A DNA stretch of 64,000 nt from Caenorhabditis elegans (taxonomy: Eukaryota > Nematoda > Chromadorea > Rhabditida > Rhabditidae), in contig NC_003279.8 of assembly GCF_000002985.6 (NCBI RefSeq), positions 8,680,001-8,744,000 of the forward strand, read 5' to 3'. The position numbers were made by a program, and so were the translations under genes. The notes under the pieces were generated by a model, which saw only the letters and a list, made by a program, of their open reading frames with translations, was not told where the DNA came from and searched no databases. The stretch's first letter is position 1; each line of letters starts with the position of its first letter. Below, in pieces: positions 47,201 through 60,900 of this stretch.

Positions 47201-47338
47201 GGAATTTCGAAGATTTTAGGGAAAACTTTTTCATTCCCGTCAATAAAGATGAATAAAATAAATTAGGTTTTGAAAAGGGGAGCAGATAACTGGGAAATCA
47301 ATACACACGGATAATGGACAGAAGACAAAAGTTCGAAT
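44280..47338. promoter_or_regulatory. Upstream region of full-length cle-1 and 3' flank of pas-4
   Basis: This is 3 kb without a supported gene. GC boxes of the TGGGCGTGG and CCACGCCCC kind occur near 45736 and 46036. A worm foldback repeat and a smaller AT hairpin (46645-46679, arms AATTTTTATATAATA) lie at about 46.2-46.7 kb. Open frames here are short and without homology. Part of it probably drives the longest cle-1 transcript. Confidence 0.45.
46224..46452. repeat. Foldback repeat (TACTGTAGCGCTT family)
   Basis: The left arm (46224-46280) carries GCGAAAACTACAGTGATTAT and TACTGTAGCGCTTATGTCGA. The right arm (46398-46452) is its imperfect complement. This is a high-copy C. elegans palindromic repeat. 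Confidence 0.8.
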
Positions 47339-48768
<1,430 letters not shown>

Positions 48769-49964
48769 ATGCCGTACGCAAATCAACCTAACATCGAGGT
48801 TACCGAACTGACAAATGATATAATCAAGTTTGTACTGTGGGACACTGATTTGAGTGTCGCAAATTCACTGAGACGAGTTTTCATGGCAGAAGTGAGTTGT
48901 TTCCTGTTTACCATTACTCTTTCTATATTTTTAATTACATTTCAGGTGCCAACCATAGCTATTGATTGGGTTCAAATTGAAACTAACACTTCTGTCCTCC
49001 ACGACGAATTTATTGCACATCGCATGGGTTTGATTCCGTTCATATCTGATTATCATGTCGAAAAAATGCAATACACCAGAGTAAGATAGGGTTGAATCTT
49101 TCACAACTTTTTAAATGTTGGTTTTAGGATTGTGAATGTGCCGAGTTCTGCGATGAGTGTTCGATACCGTTCATTCTGCAGATGAAATGTAAAGATGAAG
49201 CTACTTTGGCTGTTACTACCGAGCATCTAATGCCAATGCATAATTTAGACACGGTAAATTTAAAAAAATGCAACTCATTTTTTTTTAATGGAGTGAATTA
49301 AATTTCAATAATAATATTAATAACGTTTAAATAAAATCGATGAGCAATCTTATTAGGGTCCGTACTTCACTACATTTGATAAATATTTGAATTGGAATTT
49401 TACAGACCGTCCGACCAGCTTGTGGAAAAGCACTACGTGAGCGTGGATCGACCCGTGACGAATTTCACAACAGAGAAGAGATTCTGATTGTAAAATTGCG
49501 TAAGGGACAAGAGCTTAACCTAAAAGCCTATGTTAAAAAGGGTTTCGGAAAGGAACATGCAAAATGGAATCCCACCTGTGGAGTTGCATTTGAATATGAT
49601 CCAGACAATGCTCTCCGACATACAATTTATCCGAATGTTGAGGAATGGCCAAGGTAAGAACTATTATCAGTATTTTGTGAATTTCGTACATTTTTTTTGC
49701 AGAAGCGATCATTCATCTTTACCAGAAGACAGCACTGAAAAGGAGGCACCATTCGAGCCGGACAACAAGCCTAACAAGTTCTGGTTCTCTAGTAAGTCAC
49801 GGTCAGATATTTTGCTTATAATTTTAAATGTTTCAGTCGAAGGAACTGGTGCTCTTCCAGCACAGCGAATCGTGACAATGGGAATCGGAATCTTGAAGAG
49901 AAAACTGGAGGAACTAAATATGGCTCTTTCAAATGAACTTCAAGCTCATGCCCAGCAGCAGTAA
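48769..49964 (+). CDS. rpb-3: RNA polymerase II subunit RPB3
   Basis: Six exons give 282 residues: 48769-48891, 48946-49080, 49128-49253, 49406-49653, 49703-49791 and 49837-49964. The N-terminus ([20 protein letters not shown] ... [20 protein letters not shown]) is the alpha-type dimerisation domain. [10 protein letters not shown] at about residues 88-97 is the zinc site specific to RPB3 (C-x-C-x3-C-x2-C). [21 protein letters not shown] is also diagnostic. RPB3 pairs with RPB11 to start Pol II assembly. It is the first gene of an apparent operon with the CRIPT homologue 195 bp downstream. Confidence 0.96.
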
Positions 49965-50149
49965 ACTATTTGGATCTCTAATTTATTTACGTTATTATTA
50001 ACTCTTCTCGTTGATTTTCGTATCTCTCCTGTTATCATGAATGAATTAAATTTGATTGACAACCTCAGAATGTTTCTACAACATGTCGTTCGAGCATCTT
50101 AATATTTCATTTTGTAAAAAAACATACATCTTACAATACGGCTTTTTTT

Positions 50150-50155
50150 TCGCAG
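50150..50155 (+). promoter_or_regulatory. Trans-splice acceptor of the CRIPT homologue
   Basis: TTTTTTTTCGCAG lies three bases upstream of the ATG and about 190 bp after the rpb-3 stop, the layout of an SL2 site in a worm operon. Confidence 0.6.
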
Positions 50156-50158
50156 AAT

Positions 50159-50763
50159 ATGGTGTGTGGAGACTGTGAGAAGAAACTTACAAAAATCGTC
50201 GGAGTTGATCCTTACCGAAATAAAAAAGTTAATCGAAACGCTGATGGAAGTGGCCCAAAAACAGTAACTACAAAAAATCGTCTGATTGGAGTTCAGAAAA
50301 AGTGGGAACATTCTTTAAATGAAAAAGTAACATAATATTGTTTTCAGAGCGACTATTGTGGGAGCCAAATGCAAATTGTGTAAAATGCTGATTCATCAGG
50401 TAATTGAAATGAATTATTTAAAAACTAATTGAGATGTTTTACTTTCCATTTCATTCGGCCCATTTTTCTAAATTTGGATACAAAGACTCTTGTTTACTGA
50501 ACATTTCGTTTTCAATTTCTCAAATCGATAAATAATAAAAAAAAAAAAAATTCCTCGTTTCGGCAGTTCCCCGTTTTACCCAAAAATTCGGAGATGGGGG
50601 GTCTCCTTTTGAAATTGTTTTAATATTTTTTGAAAAATGAGTAGCCTGATATTTTCAGCCTGGCAGTCACTATTGTTCGACGTGTGCTTATCAAAAAGGG
50701 ATCTGTGCAATGTGCGGAAAGAAAATTCAAAATACGAAAGGTCTTCGTCAAAGCACAACATAG
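50159..50763 (+). CDS. CRIPT homologue (cysteine-rich PDZ-binding protein)
   Basis: Three exons (50159-50301, 50348-50399 and 50659-50763) encode 99 residues. The sequence opens MVCGDCEKKL and continues with CKLCKMLIHQ and GSHYCSTCAYQKGICAMCGK. These four CxxC pairs and the length (human CRIPT is 101 residues) identify the family. CRIPT was named for binding the PDZ domain of PSD-95, and it is also linked to the minor spliceosome. The last residues here (RQSTT) lack the human QTSV PDZ ligand exactly but still end in a Ser/Thr-rich tail. It is probably SL2-spliced downstream of rpb-3. Confidence 0.93.
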
Positions 50764-50900
50764 CCTTCGATTATCTGTATCCTTTCTCCACAAATCTACT
50801 AAATCTGATCTCTGGTTTGTTACATGATTATTTTTCCTCTGTATATTTTTTTGCTCATACATTCAGAATATAATTCCAAATCATTTTCATTCCAAAAACT

Positions 50901-50906
50901 AATAAA
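50901..50906 (+). terminator. Poly(A) signal of the CRIPT homologue
   Basis: AATAAA about 140 bp after the stop codon, on the plus strand. It lies just before the 3' end of the convergent membrane-protein gene. Confidence 0.45.
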
Positions 50907-50929
50907 TATTCAATTTCGTTTATTCATAG

Positions 50930-51623
50930 TTATCTTGGCTTAAATCGTAACATACTCAAAACACAAAATATACCACCAATGAGCAATAACCCAAGAACAC
51001 ACAAAACTAAAGACAAAATACAATATACAAATGCAGTCCAGTAGAGAAGACCATCACATTGTGAACGGTTAGAATATGAAGAAAATACAAAAACACTGCC
51101 AACTATTGTTCTGAAATGTATGTATTTTCAGTCATCGACAGGTTGACAAAATTAGGGAAAAAATTTCAGCCCTTCTTTAGTGTCGGGAAAAAACTTGAAA
51201 TAAACTGACGAGACAAAAACTGCCAATCGACTTATGGATATGACTGCATATAAAGGCATTGATTTATTTGAATTTCTTCTTTTTTCCCAATCAACAAATG
51301 CTTTTTTTCCGTCATGAACACATGGCTTCGGATCACAATTAAGAAATCGTTGTTCTATTGATTTATCCATACATGAAATCATTCTCTCTACAATCAATAA
51401 ACCAGCCATTGAAATCATCCAAATTGGAATTCTATAATCAGCTTCACAACTATCTAAATTCACAACTCCAACTATTAAAAGGTCGAATGGAACCAATAAA
51501 AGTATGCATGACAGGACAATAAAAAGCTCTGAAATTAAATAGATTTCGTAAAAGAAGATGATCCAATCAGCACATACGCAGGCCAGAACAAAATTCAGAA
51601 ATTACAGAAATATCAGCTGACAT
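50930..51623 (-). CDS. Four-helix membrane protein, TMEM272-like (paralogue A)
   Basis: Three exons (51578-51623, 51195-51528 and 50930-51110) encode 186 residues. Hydrophobic segments are LFIVLSCILLLVPFDLLIVG, IPIWMISMAGLLIV, LYAVISISRLAVFVSSVYF and a long C-terminal one (YWTAFVYCILSLVLCVLGLL). Cysteines lie in the loops (LDSCEADYRIPIW, RSQCDGLLYW). The order cysteine-IPIW-helix ... CD-LLYW-helix resembles TMEM272-like proteins, whose function is unknown. It is a diverged paralogue of the gene at 52337-53383, which has the same exon count and motifs in the same order. The last exon join uses the weak donor AA|GTTTTT, chosen because it keeps the frame. Confidence 0.7.
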
Positions 51624-52336
51624 TTTTTTAGACCAACGGTAAATTTTAGAAAAATGTGAAATAAGTCGTTAATTCGGCAGAGGAGAAGCCATTGGAGAGT
51701 GCTTTCGGGGAGGTTTGGCATGCGATAAGAATTATCAGTTACGATTGAGAACATGTATATAAAAAAGTGTCGGGCGGGATAGGTACATAAATTTATATAT
51801 AAGGCGGGATTAGCTTGACACGTTGGTACACATGAAGTAGGTCGTTATGGCGTTGAGACATTCATGAGGGAGGTACGAAACACATAGGCAGACAGGCATG
51901 GGTGGGCATGTAGGTAGGTAGGCATGAGATTGATATGATATTCGTACGAGAAAGTTATGAGGTATGTACGTATTCTGGCAAGTACGGGTAGGCAGGAGTT
52001 AGGCACGCAAGCAGGCATATGTATATGGTTAGGCAAGTAGACTTATGGTAGGCATGTAGGCATGGAGTACACTTGTGGATAGCGTTAGGCAAGGCCGTAG
52101 GTATGTATCATGTTGGTACTATCTCATACTAGTAAACAAAACCAAATGCGGATATTTTTCGGAAATAATGCCCGGCAAAGAATGTGTCATCGTTCTCTTT
52201 TCAGTCACCTTATCAGTTATTCTACACAACTTCAAAATGAAATTCAATTTTTCCTTTGATAAAATAACTTGTGATACTCATTTCCGATTGCATCTGTCAG
52301 TTAAAAAAACTCAATATTTGGAATACTTTCCAAACA
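51624..52336. repeat. Degenerate TAGGCA/TTAGGC-type repeat between two divergent paralogues
   Basis: From about 51840 to 52110 the plus strand is a patchwork of TAGGCATG, TAGGTAGG and GGCAGGCA units, including three TTAGGC motifs (the C. elegans telomere unit). The region between the two starts is otherwise unremarkable and presumably holds both promoters. Confidence 0.65.
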
Positions 52337-53383
52337 ATGGGAACATGTATAACTGTTTGTTGTATTGCACGTAAGTAAATGTTTCCTGAATCAATAAATA
52401 ATTCTAAATTACAATTTTTCAGCATGTGTCTTGATATTTTCTCTAGCAATTCCTGCATTTCTGATGTATGTTGGAATTTCTAGAATTGATCATTGTCCAG
52501 TTAATTCAAATATTCCTATTTGGATGATATGTATTGCAAGTCTCATGGTAATTCAAGTAATTATGGAATCATTTCCATGTGTCAAAGATCGTTCAGTCAA
52601 GAAAATGGAGTGTTCGATTGATTGTTGCTCGATTTTTAGTGTGTTGTTGAACATCGCAAGGATGGTCATGTTCGGCGGGTAAATGAGTGAAGTTGAATTG
52701 TGCATTTTTTCAATTTCGGGATTGTTTACAGTCTTTTGACAGACACCTTCAGAAATTGAATTATCTTTTGGAATTTCGAGATGCTATCTTCATTCCCGAA
52801 AAGCTTGTCACTGCACTTTAAAGACGCACACTGTTTTTCAATGTGGATCTCACCACGATCTCAGCCACAGTAATCGGCACAAGTCTCAAATTTCGCATAT
52901 TTGTCTATAAAACATTCAGATCCATGCCGGTCTCGACACGATCGATTTTTTTATAGGCAAGGGTGCATTCGCCTTCAGGAGTACTGTAGCTTCAAACTCC
53001 TATTTTTTCATATTTAGTTCTCTTTGAAATTGTATTACAAACAGAAACATATCATGGGAAAATTAGTAATATTAAAATAAACACTAATTATGCAGAAATT
53101 TAACAAAAGTGCTTATTTTCCATCTTCAACTTGATAATTTTCCAGAACCATACTTGGATGTGTACTGGTGATTTCAACATTTTCCCGTAATAATGAATGT
53201 GATCAATTATTATATTGGACATCATTTATTTTCTGTGCATTCTTCATCATCTTTTATTCAATTACAACATGCATTTTTATATGTTGTTGCTGTTGTATAT
53301 TTACTGGAGCATATCGTTCTGTTCCCACAAATGAAGAAGTTCAAATGGGGGCCCAGTACACCGGTCGGAATACTAAAGAATGA
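52337..53383 (+). CDS. Four-helix membrane protein, TMEM272-like (paralogue B)
   Basis: Three exons (52337-52370, 52423-52678 and 53146-53383) encode 175 residues. Motifs match paralogue A: C-x-V-x3-IPIWMICIASLMVIQVIM, INIARMVMF-type third helix, then CDQLLYWTSFIFCAFFIIFY. The cytoplasmic end is very cysteine-rich (ICCCCCIF), a likely palmitoylation site, and ends in a polar tail. Function is unknown. Intron 2 (467 bp) is longer than the usual worm intron. AATAAA follows 27 bp after the stop. Confidence 0.75.
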
Positions 53384-53409
53384 GTCATTTGATAATTTTT
53401 CACCTCACC

Positions 53410-53415
53410 AATAAA
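53410..53415 (+). terminator. Poly(A) signal of paralogue B
   Basis: AATAAA 27 bp after the stop codon; the next gene (prp-4) is convergent and ends about 110 bp further on. Confidence 0.6.
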
Positions 53416-53527
53416 AATAAATAAGTTTTATTCTAATTCACAGATCATTTTCGGGAGAAGAGAACAACTTGAAAAAAGGAATATAATATGAAACCAACAA
53501 TTGAAGTAGAACATTTACTAAAACAAA

Positions 53528-55707
53528 TCAATAATCAGATTGAGCCCATAATTTAAATGTACGATCAAATGCCGATGAGCACATCCATTGTCCATCTGGA
53601 CTGATGTCTACGCACAGGATTCTAGTATCGTGACCCTGAAAACATTTTTTTTAACTCAAAAAGTTAAGCTCAATTGATATACCTGAAGTTGTCTTAGTGG
53701 TTGCCATCCAGTGGTCGACCACATTTTAAGAGTACAATCGAAGCTGGCAGAAACAAGATATTGGCCAGCAGCATCAGCACGCACCCGGGTAACAACTGAT
53801 GTATGAGCTGGCATAGTGTATGTATTTCGTCTCATCCGAAGATCCCAAACTTTCATTGAATTGTCCGAGCTTCCAGTAATCATTTCATAACTGAAAATAC
53901 GTTGATAACATCAATATTTCAAGTAAATGGTTTTAAAACAAAAAGTTATAATGTCCCAGTGAACTAACCCATTTGGCATCCATTCAACACTGTGAATTTC
54001 TTTTGTGTGACCATCAAGGAACATAATACATCTTCCAGTTCGCATATCCCAAACTCTTCCATAACAATCGTGTCCGCCAGTTAGAGCGACTGATCCATCT
54101 GGATGGAATGCCACATCAGCTACTGATTTTGAGTGTCCTTCTTGATAAAGTAACTCTTTTTTCGTTGTCAAGTCGTACATTCTCCACGTGGAATCGAAGC
54201 TGAAAATGATTATCTTGTAGAGACTGAAATTCAAAGGTTTTCTGAATACTGCATCAGAAATAATCGAATATTTTTGGCAACTGTAAAACCTGTTTATTTC
54301 AATACGATAATCTAATTTTTTAGACGAAAAAGCGCTGAAAACTCAGCGCCGAATTCGGCAACAATGAAAGTTTGAAGCTACAGTACTCTTTAAAAAAGCG
54401 AACACGCTTTTATTTAACGACAAATTGTCGAGTCGAGACCGATTACCGTATTTTCGGCTCTAAAATCGTCGTGTTATTACCATTAAAAAACTTACCATGC
54501 AGTAGCGAGATGATGACCATTTGGATGGAACGCAACTTTAGATACTCTTTGTGGATGTTGTTCTAGTTCTCCGATTGGTGATTCCTGGCTTAGCGACCAT
54601 AGAAGAACGGTTCCTGAAATCACGAATTTTGAGAAAATTGAGCAAAAATCAGTTATATTTACCATCATACGAACACGAAACCACATTCAAAGAAGAATAA
54701 TCATTCTGAGTAAATGCACCGGGATGAAAACGTGCACACCCTGCTTGAGATGAATGTCCAATAAATTTAATTTCTTGAGCACATTGTTCTCGCTTCCAAA
54801 CTGCCACTGATCCGGACCAGCCAGCGGTAACTGAAGTTTTTGATTAGTTGGAAAGTTCTACTTAGAAAAAACAAACCAATATGTTCAGAATCTGCTGAAA
54901 ATTCACAAAAAGCCACAGGGCGTGTGTCTGCAACTTGAGAAGCATGAAGATTGATTTGTTGAACCCATTTGTGAGCTTCTTGACGAGCCAAAGCTTTTTC
55001 GTGAGCAGGGCGAGCAGCTTCTTCTCGAGCTTTGTCAAGTCTTAATTTAGCTTTTCTTAGAGAAAAATCAGCGATTGAAACGCGTGCCATCCGAAGTTCA
55101 ATCGGACCACGATGATACCAAGTAACGGTTTCTTCGTCTGCTTTATCAGCATTCACCTTCAAATTTTTAAATAATTTTTCAAACATTGAAAAACTTACTT
55201 CATCAGTATGCAAAACGGCTGCAATTTCATCTTCAGACATTGTTGAAAGTAGAGCTCTAAGTCTTTCTCTTCTATCCAATGCATCTTCTCCGAACAAACA
55301 AATTGGTTGGTTTAGAGCACGAAGTTTCAGTTTTACCTTTAAAATATATCTTCAAGTGGGTAGTTATTAAAAAAATTTTATTCATATGTATCAAAACTGT
55401 ACCTGAACATCATCTGTTGGCAATGTGAGAGTTCTTGCTCTCCGTCTTCTATCAAATTCTGCAAACATTTCAGCATCGTGGCGTGAATCTGCTTGATTTG
55501 ATACTTCCATTCGTTCCAAAGACACTGTGGGTCCATGGTTTTGCTGTTGTGCATTCTGAAATTTTAAATTAAAATTCAGAAAAAATAACATAGTCAAAGA
55601 ATTCATGAAAAAAAACATACCAAGATTGCATTCACGCTTTCTGCATTCGCCAGTGATCCAAACTGTCTTGGCGGTGCTGGAACAGCAAAATTGCCATTTT
55701 CAGCCAT
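53528..55707 (-). CDS. prp-4: U4/U6 snRNP protein PRPF4 (WD40)
   Basis: Nine exons give 496 residues: 55621-55707, 55403-55555, 55199-55336, 54877-55156, 54663-54830, 54496-54613, 53969-54199, 53683-53890 and 53528-53635. The N-terminal part has the PRP4/SFM motif [20 protein letters not shown] followed by [18 protein letters not shown]. From about residue 230, seven WD40 repeats follow, with GH and WD ends such as [50 protein letters not shown] and [12 protein letters not shown]4 binds PRPF3 and the U4/U6 duplex in the tri-snRNP. It is distinct from the PRP4 kinase (PRPF4B). It is divergent to dhfr-1. Confidence 0.94.
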
Positions 55708-56221
55708 TTTGTGTGCTCTTAAAAAATTTAATTACTTTAAAAACCACTGTAAAGAATATGAAGTTATATATTAGGACATTCAGAACGAAGATGTGAGACA
55801 TAGGAATGGGCTTGTAGTTTTATTATAATTTATTATATTTAGTTGTGAAGTTTAAAACATTTTAAAGTGAACAAAGGAAAGAAAATGGCATAAAAGTTCA
55901 AAAAAAGCGGTGAAAATTCTTCGAAAGTGGGAACCAGTAATCGCGCTCTAATGATAATTTGAAGAAATCTGAGGTTCTCTCACTTCTTCTCGATTCATTT
56001 TCACCCTCATTTTTTTTTGATTATCTATTTTTATTGATTTTCCCACGATTCATTATCTTTATCTTCGAAATCTGTATTGTTTGAAGATTTCAGTCGATAC
56101 GAAGTCGAATGGAAGCGTATTTCAAATGTGCTTCGTTTTGCTGTGCAAAGTTCTCATTACCCGTTTTTAAAATTTTCTCTGGTATCTCAATCGAGTTATT
56201 TTCTATTTCTAGGCATTAAAA
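55708..56221. promoter_or_regulatory. Divergent promoter prp-4 / dhfr-1
   Basis: About 510 bp lie between the two starts and are AT-rich. A TTTCTAG-like acceptor lies about 10 bp before the dhfr-1 ATG. An open frame from 56077 into the gene is in another frame and is not used. Confidence 0.4.
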
Positions 56222-56923
<702 letters not shown>

Positions 56924-57128
56924 ATTTTTTTTTGAAATTGCTGTTTATTTTTTTAATTTATATGTATTCATTCACCTGTTGTTTACTCGGGCAGCCCACA
57001 ATTTTCACGTGTAAATATAAAATCTGTACATGATTCTTATTACTATTAACTTTTTGTAATTCATCGTAAGTATGCGATGTTTGATATCTTATTTATTTCA
57101 TTCCTTCCTTATTTTTTTAAAATTTATC

Positions 57129-57135
57129 CGTTCAG
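57129..57135 (+). promoter_or_regulatory. Trans-splice acceptor of gls-1
   Basis: CCGTTCAG lies 212 bp after the dhfr-1 stop and precedes an open stretch without an upstream partner exon, as expected for an SL2 site. The first in-frame ATG follows at 57195. Confidence 0.45.
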
Positions 57136-57194
57136 ACGTCACAGCTTTAACTCTTCAAGAAAAGCGTAAGAAGTCTCGGTTAACTGGTATTTTG

Positions 57195-57916
57195 ATGAAA
57201 AGTATGGCCAATAAAAAGGTGTGTTGATAAAGATAGTGAAATTCGACATATTTTTCCCTAGTTTCAGAACCATCAGCAAAAGAAAAGTACAGACGGGTCA
57301 ACGATGAACGGGAATAACGCAACAGCAACTGCCGCTGCAACAACTCAGAATTCATCACAAATTGGACAAAATTCCAATTCCAGTCATAGCGTCACCAACG
57401 ATAACACTTCCAGCAATAGTACGTATACACGTTTCTCACAAATCTGTTTTGAAATAACAAGGACGGCTGTTCCTAAATAGGTTTTAGAATTTTCTTGCAG
57501 CAATTGCAAATTAATTCAAAATTTTGTGTCTTAATTTCCAATGGTTCATTTAAATCGAGATTTTGGAGACCTTGGTCTTCACAATCTGTGCTTAAAAAAT
57601 GACCCCGAAGAAAAGAAAGAAAGTGAATAGACGAGTACAGAACCGAGGAGGGCAAACATATATAATAAAAATAAAAAAGAGAAAGAGGCCACCAACACAG
57701 GCACGATGCCCCTTTTCCATCTCTTCCTCTTCTCTTTTCAATAAGCATCAAGGTGCGAAAGTCGATTTATTTATTATAACCCAAACTATTACATTTGATT
57801 TCCCTATTGATGTGATGAGTGATAAGCAATGACTTTTCTAGCATCTAAATTTTAACAATTAGATTGGAACGTCTATATTAATCATTTCATATTTATTGAT
57901 TTAATTTTAGAATTTG

Positions 57917-57951
<35 letters not shown>

Positions 57952-60900
57952 GTCCTATTATTTCTATGTATTCTCTTCTGATTTTGGAATACTTCAACAA
58001 AATTCTCAAGAAAACGTTAAAATGAAACATAAAGGGTCTCTAAAATGCGGTAAGCAACAATGTAAATTTAAAGAAAATTCAACTCTCAAGATTCATAGAA
58101 TTTATTTATATTCATTTCAGACGCTTCGACGTCTACATCGTCCATCACCTCAACTACCACTACGACCACTACAGTACCTTCTTCACAGCAGAGTCAATCT
58201 CAAAATCAATATTCACATCAAAGACTTTCATCGACTTCTTCAACGTCACAGCAAACTGGAATTTCTAAATTTCCTGCCAAAAAGGCTGGGCACAACGAGC
58301 TTGAGAAGGTAAGTAGGCGAAGATAAATTCGACTGAGTCTATCGTGCATAATTATTTCATATTTTAAAACACATGTTTTCTCAACCTGTTTATGATTCAC
58401 TTGCAGACAAGCAACACTGCTAATTCACAATCGGGTGCTTTCAAAGGAACCACAAATAAAGATCGGCCGAAGGAAAAGGAGAAGTAATTAAATCAGTAAC
58501 TAGTTAAAACAAATCCTTAGCTTTTGCTCGTTCAGAAACACTCACAGTGGTAATAGGCAAAGTCAGGTTAACCATAATCATCATCATTCAAACCATGTTA
58601 GCGGAAATCAGCAGAACCGAAAGAATAAGGTTTGTATAAACGTATAATTACGATAAAAATTAATTTTAATGTTAAGAATCGTGATCATTCGAACCAAAGT
58701 TATCGAGGTGGCTACACACATAACCACAATAATTATCACTCGTTGGAAAATGCTAAATCTTCTGGATTTCTGTCAAATTCTTCCCTATCCTCTGCGGGAC
58801 AAATATCAGCGTCTTCTGCTCCTCCAGTGAGCACAACTCCGACTGCTATTCCCATCTTTCAAGAATCCAAAATAGTTCAAACAGATCCACCAGTCGAAGA
58901 AGCAAAAAAGAAGAAGGAAAAACCAAAAATCAAGCGTGATGAAGAGCCGATGCCATATAAGAGCACTGATCCGAAAAATATGGATTCTGTGATGGCATTC
59001 AAAGAGGTGATTCATAAATACAAGACATTTTAGTATTTATCATTTTTATTCAAACAAAATTTTTAAAAAGTTATTAGTTTTCAAAACGTAGTTTGGATTG
59101 CAGCACGATGAATGGGATAAGGTGGAGTTTATGTGTGAACTTGTTTCTTTCCTGTCTCCAACCGATCTTCGCCTGCTTGGAAATTGTATCGAAGGATCTG
59201 TTCGTTGCTATAACAATCAAATGCGGCCAGTAGAAAAGACTTCAAACTGTTCGGATCCAACAGCTGGTTTACCTCAATTCGTTTGCTCTCCTCCACCTCC
59301 ACCGCAACAAGTTTATTATTTTCCTGGTATTGCGGATGCTGCCCTGTATCAAACAAGAAATGCAGTTAACTCGGTTTTTGTACAGCAACATCCACCTGGT
59401 CTTCCACCGTTATTAGGCGGAATGTATGCATTATTGTCGGTGAATTATAATTTAAAAATTTTTTATTTCAGGCAGAATATTATGTATCCACCTGATGCTA
59501 ACTTTCATCATTCAACCTCTTGTACGACACCTTCATCATCAGTTTCCGTTGCAAATAAGGATGTTAACAATGTACCAGTTGTGCTATCAAGTAGTGTGAA
59601 CGGAATAAGCAATAATATTCCATCAGATAGACAACAGCTAGATTCCAAACCAAATACTGCAAGAGGTAAAAAATCTTCATCATTATTTGACACAGTTAAA
59701 AAATGTATTTTACAACACAATTTCCCTCTCAAATTCGCAACATTTTTCAGGTTCGAGCGGCAATATCAACCAATCTAATACAACATCACCAGAACCGGAG
59801 CCCGGTTCTAATCACATCTCCACCACAGCAGCAAACCCTGCACATCCAACTTCAGTGACTGTACCACAGTCGGTACCACCGGTCCCTCAAGAACCAGAAT
59901 TGTTTCTCAAATCTGTTCTCGATCTTACCAGTTACATATACACTCTCATGGCAGTTTGTTCATCAACAAATAGAAAATCAGCTGCTAAGGTGAATCAGAA
60001 TACGACTTTAGATGGTATTTAATCGATTTATTTAAAGATCTCTGACTATGTTCAAAATGTTATTCTGAGAGAAAAGAGCCAAATACTCGAACGTATTCCG
60101 GATGAACTTGATAAAATTACCGTTTTACAAGAAATCGGTAAAATTGGTAAGTCTTCATTTCCGTGTTTTGGAGTATACTTTTTTGTTTCAGTCGCAGCCA
60201 TGACTCATCACCCAGCAATTACTCTTGATGACAAAATGAAATATGCGGCTCTGCGGGACGGATTACGTGCTCAAATAGAAACATTGTTTAGACAATACTA
60301 CACAACTCAGAAACAGTTGGAGCAAAGCAATCTTGTTGTACCATCATCACAAGCTGTTGGCGATGAGAATGATACTGATTCCGACCATGAATCAGAGGAA
60401 GAATTTGAGCCACTATCAGGTGTTATGGGTAAGCAATTAATTAATATTTAACAGAATTTTTCACATGCATTTCTAGAAATTTTTCGATAATTAGTCGATG
60501 AATTGAGTTCGGAACATTCCAACTAAATCACTGATAACATTCCGCATCTTTTTTTCAGGTTCGCGTTTCGAGAGTAATCCAGTTCAGCCGTCGCCATCAG
60601 TTCCGGGAACATTCTTTATCATTCGATTTATTGGACGACAAATTGAGAAGAACGATAATCTTTTCAGCCTGGAGGTAACACGCAACCTGAAGTTTCTGAA
60701 ATCATAAAGGTTTTCAGATTCATTGGAGTGATGGTGACAGAACATTTGCTCAAAGATCTCGTGATCAATTGAAAGCTCTACAGCATCGTCTTCTTGATGA
60801 GTTCGGACAACAGAGAAGTGAAAAATATCTTCATCAAGGATGCACTACATCCTACTCTTCATTTGACGATGATAACAAAAAGCTTTCAGCGAGCACATCT

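Noticed and set aside
52680-53145. Possible extra exons in the long second intron of paralogue B
   Set aside because: The join 52678 to 53146 keeps the phase and restores the CD..LYW motif found in paralogue A, so no extra exon is needed.
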